NCBI GenBank assembly: GCA_964386535.1
Contig: CAYLRY010000078.1
Span: 1-6,329, forward strand
Source: CAYLRY01 sp964386535
GTDB taxonomy: Bacteria; Chloroflexota; Dehalococcoidia; Dehalococcoidales; UBA3254
DNA length: 6,329 nt
Reading direction: 5' to 3'
Shown here: positions 1 through 3,637 of the stretch, one piece after another
How the letters are laid out: every line of letters begins with the position of its first letter
How positions within the stretch are numbered: position 1 is the stretch's first letter
Translations under genes and position numbers: made by a program
The notes under the pieces: model-generated
Database searches by the model: none
What the model was told of the DNA's origin: nothing
What the model saw: only the letters and a program-made list of their open reading frames with translations

Positions 1-45
1 GATAATGAGCGGTGACTGGAGTTCAGACGTGTGCTCTTCCGATCT
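1..45 (+). other. Illumina TruSeq P7-side adapter left on the contig end
   Basis: Positions 12-45 match the full TruSeq read-2 adapter, from GTGACTGGAGTTC to GCTCTTCCGATCT. Positions 1-3 (GAT) match the end of the P7 flow-cell sequence. Positions 4-11 (AATGAGCG) sit exactly where the 8-base i7 index belongs; the reverse complement, CGCTCATT, is the index I know as D703. This is library-construction sequence, not part of the organism, and should be trimmed before annotation. Confidence 0.97.
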
Positions 46-64
46 ATTAAATACTATGCAGAAA

Positions 65-214
65 ATTAGGTTTATATCCGCAAGGCCGCCTCCTTGTCTA
101 AGGTTAGAGGGACGCAAGGAAGCGGACTTGCAGCCAGCAACCATTTTGCTTTTTCGTGGTGCCGGCGGCTAACCAGAATGGACGATTTTTACCAAAAAGA
201 TACAGAAACCTAAT
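65..214. repeat. Structured repeat, copy A (family not recognised)
   Basis: The core at 76-185 aligns in direct orientation with 1256-1364. Shared blocks include ATCYGCAARGC, CCTTGTYTAAGG, CAAGGARGCGG, GCCGGCG and AGAATGGACGA. An 11-position hairpin pairs 86-96 with 115-125. A perfect 9-bp inverted repeat, ATTAGGTTT (65-73) and AAACCTAAT (206-214), could close the whole unit at about 150 nt. Read on the minus strand, the single C-A mismatch in the hairpin becomes a G-U pair, which favours minus-strand transcription. It does not match tRNA, SRP, RNase P or any riboswitch consensus I can recall. It may be a structured RNA or a small non-autonomous mobile repeat. The rest of 46-354 holds no gene that I can support. 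Confidence 0.6.
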
Positions 215-354
215 GTTTATTAAAAACTATACGATGGTGAATTTTAAAGACCGGAAAATTTGTTGATGTTTAATAAAGAGAGGAACCAACGAATGTTGAA
301 TAGTATTAAATAAGGTAATAAAGATTAGTTATGGTTTGGTTTCGACAGGGGGAA

Positions 355-383
355 TTGACGCCAAAAGGCCGTTATGGTATAAA
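355..383 (+). promoter_or_regulatory. Sigma-70/sigma-A promoter of the tRNA gene
   Basis: TTGACG at 355-360 and TATAAA at 378-383 each match the consensus at five of six positions and are separated by the optimal 17 bp. Transcription would start near 390, only a few bases before the mature tRNA at 394, so the 5' leader would be very short. This position supports a single-gene tRNA transcription unit. Confidence 0.75.
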
Positions 384-393
384 GTTATTGGAT

Positions 394-468
394 GGCAACG
401 TAGCTCAGCGGTAGAGCAGGGGACTCATAAGCCCTTGGTCAGTGGTCCAAATCCACTCGTTGCCACCA
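394..468 (+). tRNA. tRNA with anticodon CAU (probably elongator Met; Ile2 possible)
   Basis: A full 75-nt cloverleaf can be drawn. The acceptor GGCAACG (394-400) pairs perfectly with CGTTGCC (458-464). The D stem is GCTC/GAGC with GG in the loop. The anticodon arm is 419-435 with loop CTCATAA and anticodon CAT at 426-428. The T stem is AGTGG/CCACT, followed by discriminator A and encoded CCA (466-468). The G1-C72 pair argues against initiator tRNA, which usually has a mismatch there. Elongator Met cannot be separated from the lysidine-modified Ile tRNA by inspection. Two features are odd: the T loop reads TCCAAAT, so the nearly universal T55 is C, and the pair closing the anticodon loop (423/431) is A-G. 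It has its own promoter and converges on the minus-strand gene at 632-1117. Confidence 0.9.
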
Positions 469-544
469 ACCTCGATTTTAAAGACGAAATCCGACGATGT
501 AGCCAAAAAACAATCAATTCTGTACAAGGCTTTTTTATCACTAA

Positions 545-609
545 CAACTTCAAACCCGGTCCGAACTTGACCAAGAACTTCATTAAAAAGACAAATACCT
601 TTGAAGTTG
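545..609. repeat. 10-bp inverted repeat in the tRNA/HTH-gene convergent spacer
   Basis: CAACTTCAAA (545-554) and TTTGAAGTTG (600-609) are perfect inverted copies 45 nt apart. The interval holds a smaller GGTC/GACC hairpin (558-561 with 569-572). The structure lies just after the stop of the minus-strand gene and could shape or protect its 3' end. No U-tract follows on either strand, so it is not a standard terminator. Nothing else is evident in 469-631. Confidence 0.45.
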
Positions 610-631
610 ATTTACTGACCAATTCCTTTAA

Positions 632-1117
632 TCAATCGGGGTTAGAGACGGTAGATGATTTAAAACGAAACAGGCGTTTCCACCAGGGTTGTTGCTGTAA
701 TACTCTGGGCTCTGCCAGCAGGAGCATTTTTTCCTCCAACTGTCTGATTCTTTCCCGGGCGGGCCCCAACTGGCTCTCCTGGAGCTTCAATTGCTCTTCC
801 AATATGCGAATACGTTCGGTGGCGGCCCCAAGCTGGGCTGCCAGACGGATATTTTCCTGATAAAGCAACTGAGCGTCCAGGCTGGACCTGGCATCAGCAG
901 CCGGCACCACATCCATTCCGGCCTGGGATTGCAACTGGGCAGCAGCTTCCTGTTTTAGCTCTTCAGGTATGGCAGTAATGCGGTACTCCTCGCCAAACTT
1001 GGTGGGGACTTTTACAGAAGGCAGTTTGCCGGATTTTATATAACGCCTGATGGTTTTAGCGCTCAATTTTAAAGCTTCAGCAGCTTCTGATATTGAATAA
1101 GATGCAGGGTTATCCAT
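632..1117 (-). CDS. Helix-turn-helix DNA-binding protein with coiled coil (MerR/excisionase-like)
   Basis: This 161-residue protein probably binds DNA as a regulator. Residues 7-46 (YSISEAAEAL through the EEYRI strand) form a MerR/HTH_17-type winged helix: SISEAA opens the first helix, SAKTIRRYIKSG is the recognition helix, and KLPSVKV...EYRI is the wing. Residues about 75-135 are rich in heptad leucine and isoleucine (RIRILEEQL, RIRQLEEKM) and predict a coiled coil for dimerisation. The tail is basic and aromatic (PWWKRLFRFK, 144-153), as in plasmid- or chromosome-associated HTH proteins. I chose ATG at 1117 because AAAGGAGA lies six to seven bases upstream and MDNPASYSIS leads straight into the domain. 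The frame stays open to 1240, but that extension looks non-coding. No effector domain is visible, so classical metal- or drug-sensing MerR function is unlikely. Palindromes at its promoter suggest autoregulation. The exact role is unknown. Confidence 0.85.
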   Translation of the reverse strand: MDNPASYSISEAAEALKLSAKTIRRYIKSGKLPSVKVPTKFGEEYRITAIPEELKQEAAAQLQSQAGMDVVPAADARSSLDAQLLYQENIRLAAQLGAATERIRILEEQLKLQESQLGPARERIRQLEEKMLLLAEPRVLQQQPWWKRLFRFKSSTVSNPD

Positions 1118-1136
1118 GCGTGTCTCCTTTTTATTC

Positions 1137-1175
1137 AGGGTATAGACAGGGCATACCCTATTATAACCATAATAG
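1137..1175 (-). promoter_or_regulatory. Promoter and two palindromic operator candidates of the HTH gene
   Basis: On the minus strand a perfect TATAAT lies at 1165-1160, but no good -35 is found 16-18 bp upstream. This suggests a weak or activated promoter. An 18-bp palindrome, CTATTAT-AACC-ATAATAG (1158-1175), overlaps the -10. A second inverted repeat, AGGGTAT-N9-ATACCCT (1137-1159), covers the expected start site and early leader, with half-site centres about 16 bp apart. Such sites at a regulator's own promoter usually mean autoregulation; that is an inference here. Confidence 0.55.
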
Positions 1176-1255
1176 CATACATGCGGCCTTGAAGCTATAA
1201 GTGAATAATACAGGCGGTGCAGGCTAAGGGTTATTTGCATTAAGGCCAGCTTTTA

Positions 1256-1364
1256 ATCTGCAAAGCTTCCCCTTGTTTAAGGAAAAAGGAGCACAAGGAG
1301 GCGGCCTTAAATTCGGCGCTTATTTTAGTATCTCTGGGTTCCGCCGGCGAGTAAGAATGGACGA
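1256..1364. repeat. Structured repeat, copy B (family not recognised)
   Basis: This is the diverged counterpart of 76-185, in the same orientation and of almost the same length (109 against 110 nt). CCCCTTG (1269-1275) faces CAAGGAGG (1294-1301). As in copy A, the one mismatch in this helix (C-A on the plus strand) becomes G-U on the minus strand, though at a neighbouring position. A wider inverted repeat, TTTGCATT (1234-1241) and AATGCAAA (1424-1431), could close the unit. It lies between glgA and the HTH gene, upstream of the HTH -10, so it is more likely a 3' element of glgA or a stand-alone unit than a leader of the HTH gene. Confidence 0.6.
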
Positions 1365-1571
1365 CCAATATGAAAAAAACAATACCATATTATACAAATG
1401 GGTAGACCCTGGGAATGGACAAAAATGCAAAAATTGAACTGATCATAGACCCCAATTTAAATATTTAAAAGCCAAATTTTCCTGAATGCAATAGCCGGAC
1501 TGGCGCAAAAATACAAAAACCTTTAAAAGTATTTAACGGCGGATTTTAGTATAGAACTAATAAGCACGTTT
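1365..1571. other. Non-coding spacer downstream of glgA
   Basis: No credible gene is visible on either strand between copy B and the glgA stop. The stretch is AT-rich and contains the palindrome TTTAAATATTTAAA (1456-1469), a 6-bp AT hairpin at the end of copy B (AATATG/CATATT) and the possible terminator listed separately. Confidence 0.5.
1509..1534 (-). terminator. Possible weak terminator of glgA
   Basis: On the minus strand, about 40 bases past the glgA stop, AAATAC and GTATTT form a 6-bp stem with a 14-nt loop, followed by a short T run. The stem is almost all A-T, so this would be a weak terminator at best and may be chance. Confidence 0.3.
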
Positions 1572-2978
1572 TTACAACAACTGCCGGTACAGGGATTCAT
1601 AGACACGGGCAGAAGACTGCCATGAGAAATCCAGCTCCATCAGGCGGCGCACGGCCTGCAACCAGTTATCCCGGGCTTTGAAAGCCTGGACAGCGGTTGC
1701 TACTGTCCTCATTAAAGCAGCAGCAGAGTATTCATGAAAAATAAACCCATGCCCTTTTTTAAGATCAGGACTGAACCCGGGCACAGTATCCACCAGGCCC
1801 CCGGTATGGCGGACAACAGGCACTGCTCCGTACCGCATGGCGATCATTTGTCCCAGACCGCAGGGTTCAAAGCGGGAAGGCATTAGAAAGATATCACAGC
1901 CCCCATAAATACGGTGTGCCAGCGGCTCCTCAAAGGCAGTAAAAACAGCCAGATTTTTAGGAAAGCGTGAAGCCAACTGGAGGAGTTTGGTTTCATAAAT
2001 TTCCCAGCCATGGCCAAGAATAATAAATTGCGCTCCGGTTTCCTGTATAACCGGCTCAATAGACTGAAGGAGGATATCCATACCCTTTTGTGCATCCAGG
2101 CGCTGCACCATACCGATCAGGGGAGCGTTTTCCTCAACGGACAATCCGGAAGAACTCTGTAAAACAGCCTTATTCTGAGACCGTTTTTCAACACAACCTG
2201 CGTTGAAATTAACCGCTAGATTTGAATCGGTTTGAGGGTCCCAATAAAGGTAATCCAGGCCGTTGAGGATGCCGGTTACAGAGTCCTGCCGGTAGCGTAA
2301 AAGAACATCCAGTCCCATTCCCATTTGCGGTGTTTTTATCTCACGGGCATAGGTTTCACTTACTGTGGTAAGCTTCTCAGCCCAGAGAATAGCCTGGCTC
2401 AGGAAACAAGGAGGAGGTTTAGGCGCATCGTGAGGAATGTCCTCAAAATATTTTATAAGACGGCTTTGATAAAGGTAGTTATCATCAAAGCGTCCCTGAT
2501 GAGCCAGGTTGTGGATGGTAAAAACGGATTTATAAGGATACCCGGATTTTTTAAGAAACATCACCAGCAGCGCAGTATGCCAGTCATGGCAATGCACAAT
2601 GTCCGGCTGCCAGTCCAGGTGGGGAAGCAATTCAAAGGCAGCCTTAGAAAAGAAGAAAAAGCGGTCCAAATCATTCGAGGAATATACCTCATATCCGCCG
2701 AAAAAACGCTGATTTTCCAGTGTATAAACAGGTACTTCTGCATGCAGGGTATGATTAAGGTTGAAGGTAATATTTTCCCCGCGGAAAGACATGGGGATAC
2801 CGGTTATTGCAGGAGTTAAGGGGAATTGCCGTACATCCAGGCAGGCATACTGCGGTAGCAGGAGGCGGACATCATGGCCGGCATCCCTGAGAACCAGGGG
2901 TAGAGAGCCAACCACATCCGCCAGGCCGCCTATTTTAATCAGGGGGCTGGCCTCCGCGGCTACAAAAAGGATCTTCAA
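1572..2978 (-). CDS. glgA: Glycogen (starch) synthase, ADP-glucose type, GT5
   Basis: The enzyme moves glucose from ADP-glucose to the non-reducing end of an alpha-1,4-glucan in the cytoplasm and is the chain-extending step of glycogen synthesis. The protein has 468 residues, close to the usual 475-480 of bacterial GlgA, and appears intact. Visible family motifs are KIGGLADV (15-22) for nucleotide-sugar binding, HCHDWHT (129-135), FTIHNLAHQG (153-162), GILNGLDYLYWDP (236-248), VQRLDAQKG (291-299) with Arg293 and Lys298, and SRFEPCGLGQ (368-377) with catalytic Glu371, then HTGGLVDTV (391-399). The N-terminal starch-synthase domain is about 1-240 and the GT-B C-terminal domain follows. The start is TTG, giving the typical MKILFVAAEA, with AGGAGG ten bases upstream. 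No other glg gene is present, so it seems transcribed alone or as the last gene of a unit starting at about 3000. Confidence 0.97.
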   Translation of the reverse strand: MKILFVAAEASPLIKIGGLADVVGSLPLVLRDAGHDVRLLLPQYACLDVRQFPLTPAITGIPMSFRGENITFNLNHTLHAEVPVYTLENQRFFGGYEVYSSNDLDRFFFFSKAAFELLPHLDWQPDIVHCHDWHTALLVMFLKKSGYPYKSVFTIHNLAHQGRFDDNYLYQSRLIKYFEDIPHDAPKPPPCFLSQAILWAEKLTTVSETYAREIKTPQMGMGLDVLLRYRQDSVTGILNGLDYLYWDPQTDSNLAVNFNAGCVEKRSQNKAVLQSSSGLSVEENAPLIGMVQRLDAQKGMDILLQSIEPVIQETGAQFIILGHGWEIYETKLLQLASRFPKNLAVFTAFEEPLAHRIYGGCDIFLMPSRFEPCGLGQMIAMRYGAVPVVRHTGGLVDTVPGFSPDLKKGHGFIFHEYSAAALMRTVATAVQAFKARDNWLQAVRRLMELDFSWQSSARVYESLYRQLL

Positions 2979-2994
2979 AATCCAGCGACCTCCT
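2976..2994 (-). promoter_or_regulatory. Ribosome binding site and TTG start of glgA
   Basis: AGGAGG (2994-2989 on the minus strand) is a strong Shine-Dalgarno. The TTG at 2978-2976 is ten bases away, slightly far, while the preceding ATT codon (2981-2979) would be seven away. Conservation of the family start (M-K/N-I-L-F) favours TTG. There is no ATG nearby in frame. Confidence 0.75.
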
Positions 2995-3027
2995 TATTAA
3001 AACTTGAAACAGCCTTATATCTACATT

Positions 3028-3033
3028 ATTATA
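3028..3033 (-). promoter_or_regulatory. Possible -10 element for glgA
   Basis: A perfect minus-strand TATAAT lies about 50 bases upstream of the glgA start, in the AT-rich stretch 3011-3040. I see no convincing -35 at 16-18 bp, so this is a candidate only. Confidence 0.3.
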
Positions 3034-3124
3034 TATTCGCAGTAAAGGCAATCCGGGAAAATCACCGGGTAAAAAGGGACACAAGCATGGGTTAAAATCT
3101 TTTGAAGGTTTATTTTTCCGGTAA

Positions 3125-3163
3125 CACCTTAATAAATCATCCAATACCTTCAAATGTAAGGTG
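3125..3163. repeat. Inverted repeat with two alternative pairings
   Basis: CACCTTA (3125-3131) and TAAGGTG (3157-3163) are perfect 7-bp inverted copies. A nearer ACCTT (3146-3150) can instead pair with the same AAGGT (3158-3162) around a 7-nt loop, so two exclusive hairpins are possible. It lies between the divergent glgA and surface-protein promoters. Its function is unknown and chance is possible. The interval 3040-3240 holds nothing else I can support. Confidence 0.35.
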
Positions 3164-3243
3164 GGTTTCTACGCCAGTCCAGCGAAATCACTCGTGCTTA
3201 TTCAACTATTTTTATGTGAAACCTCAGGGGGAAGAACCAGGTA

Positions 3244-3272
3244 TTTACATCCGGGCGGTTTGCTACTATAAT
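3244..3272 (+). promoter_or_regulatory. Distal promoter toward the surface-protein gene
   Basis: TTTACA (3244-3249) and TATAAT (3267-3272) are separated by exactly 17 bp, giving eleven of twelve consensus positions. Transcription would begin near 3279, about 355 bases before the surface-protein start, leaving a long leader that includes both micro-ORFs. Confidence 0.65.
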
Positions 3273-3393
3273 TAGGTAAACTTGTCAGAAGAAACTGGGA
3301 ATTAAATACAACAGAAATAGCAGGCCTAACCTTTCTTTCAATTTAACGTTATAAATTGCAAGAAGGAAAGGTAAAAGTTGTATTGCAGGTCTG

Positions 3394-3421
3394 TTGACAG
3401 TATGTTGTATAATATTATAGA
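3394..3421 (+). promoter_or_regulatory. Proximal promoter of the surface-protein leader
   Basis: A perfect TTGACA (3394-3399) is followed 16 bp later by TATAGA (3416-3421), or 18 bp later by TAGATA. A perfect TATAAT at 3408-3413 is too close to that -35 but could pair with TTGCAG (3383-3388) at 19 bp, the stretched spacing typical of MerR-activated promoters; that spacer contains the small palindrome CTGTTGACAG. Which pair is used cannot be told by eye. Confidence 0.55.
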
Positions 3422-3441
3422 TATACCTGATTCAGGGTATA
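3422..3441 (+). promoter_or_regulatory. Operator-like palindrome at the proximal start site
   Basis: TATACCTGATTCAGGGTATA is palindromic throughout apart from one extra G: CCTGA-T-TCAGG is perfect, and TATA flanks it on both sides. It sits where transcription from the proximal promoter would start, a classic repressor position. Its right part, ATTCAGGGTATA (3430-3441), is identical to 1133-1144 in the leader of the HTH gene, which points to a shared binding protein. Alternatively it forms an RNA hairpin at the 5' end of the transcript. Confidence 0.5.
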
Positions 3442-3473
3442 CTATGTAATGTTCAAAAAAAGGAGGTGATATC

Positions 3474-3506
3474 ATGATTCAAACCCGGAAGGGAGAGCAA
3501 GCTTAA
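3474..3506 (+). CDS. Leader micro-ORF 1 (10 codons, MIQTRKGEQA)
   Basis: This very short frame has the best ribosome site in the window. AAAGGAGGTGAT (3459-3470) is complementary over twelve bases to the usual 16S rRNA 3' end, and AGGAGG is seven bases from the ATG. It ends in TAA at 3504-3506, and no longer frame uses this ribosome site. A 10-residue hydrophilic peptide has no evident function, so translation itself may matter, for example to protect the leader mRNA or to act in attenuation. The codons show no obvious run of one amino acid. It may be the remnant of a longer gene. I do not recognise the peptide. Confidence 0.5.
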   Translation: MIQTRKGEQA

Positions 3507-3516
3507 AAAACCGAAT

Positions 3517-3570
3517 AAAAACCAAGGAAAGATATCAAAGAGGATCCTCAAAGGGGAAGTTATGGTTTTT
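3517..3570 (+). other. Leader stem-loop between micro-ORF 1 and the surface-protein gene
   Basis: AAAAACCA (3517-3524) and TGGTTTTT (3563-3570) are perfect inverted copies enclosing a 38-nt loop, which itself holds the 10-bp palindrome GAGGATCCTC (3540-3549). The right arm ends in five Ts, giving a faint resemblance to an attenuator, though the stem is A-T rich. The right arm covers the start codon of the second micro-ORF (3562-3564), so folding could limit its translation. Confidence 0.4.
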
Positions 3571-3615
3571 CTTTCTGAATTGAGGAGACAAGAAAATACA
3601 AAGAGAAATCCTTAA
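3562..3615 (+). CDS. Leader micro-ORF 2 (17 codons)
   Basis: The predicted peptide is MVFLSELRRQENTKRNP. A purine-rich AAAGGGGAAG lies just before its ATG as a modest ribosome site. Its stop codon TAA (3613-3615) overlaps the AAGGAGG that serves the surface-protein gene, the usual layout for translational coupling: ribosomes ending here would be delivered to the next site. The peptide resembles nothing I recognise. The frame could be accidental, and the main support is the overlap. Confidence 0.35.
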   Translation: MVFLSELRRQENTKRNP

Positions 3616-3637
3616 GGAGGATTTATTTAAGTCGATG
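3614..3637 (+). promoter_or_regulatory. Ribosome binding site of the surface-protein gene
   Basis: AAGGAGG (3614-3620) is a strong Shine-Dalgarno, but the first in-frame start, ATG at 3635, is 14 bases away, well over the usual five to nine. No ATG, GTG or TTG in the correct frame lies closer. The signal peptide begins directly at this ATG, so the start is sound and the spacing is odd. Confidence 0.7.

Noticed and set aside
76..185. Cyclic-di-GMP-I (GEMM) riboswitch, suggested by GGGACGCAAGG at 109-119
   Set aside because: The surrounding stems and the receptor segment of that riboswitch are absent, and copy B changes the key bases (GGAGCACAAGG).
294..314. Tiny frame MLNSIK after AGAGAGGAA upstream of the tRNA
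   Set aside because: Six codons with a mediocre ribosome site and no downstream gene to control; chance is most likely.
511..536. Rho-independent terminator for the tRNA (AGCC...GGCTTTTTT)
   Set aside because: Only four base pairs with a loop of over 20 bases; the T run alone is not enough.
336..860. Plus-strand frame of 174 codons across the tRNA and the HTH gene
   Set aside because: It runs through a complete tRNA and then antisense to the HTH coding region, has no ribosome site and gives a protein of no recognisable character.
1118..1240. N-terminal extension of the HTH protein to the upstream ATG at 1240
   Set aside because: It lacks a ribosome site, covers the promoter and both palindromes, and adds residues unlike the family; the ATG at 1117 has a good site.
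1456..1469. TTTAAATATTTAAA palindrome as a binding site
   Set aside because: A low-complexity AT palindrome in AT-rich spacer, with no second copy or promoter beside it.
2325..2819. Plus-strand frames antisense to glgA, and the minus-strand frames inside or beside it (1883-2095, 2561-2743, 2935-3153)
   Set aside because: glgA is full length with all motifs; these are shadow frames without ribosome sites or domain features.
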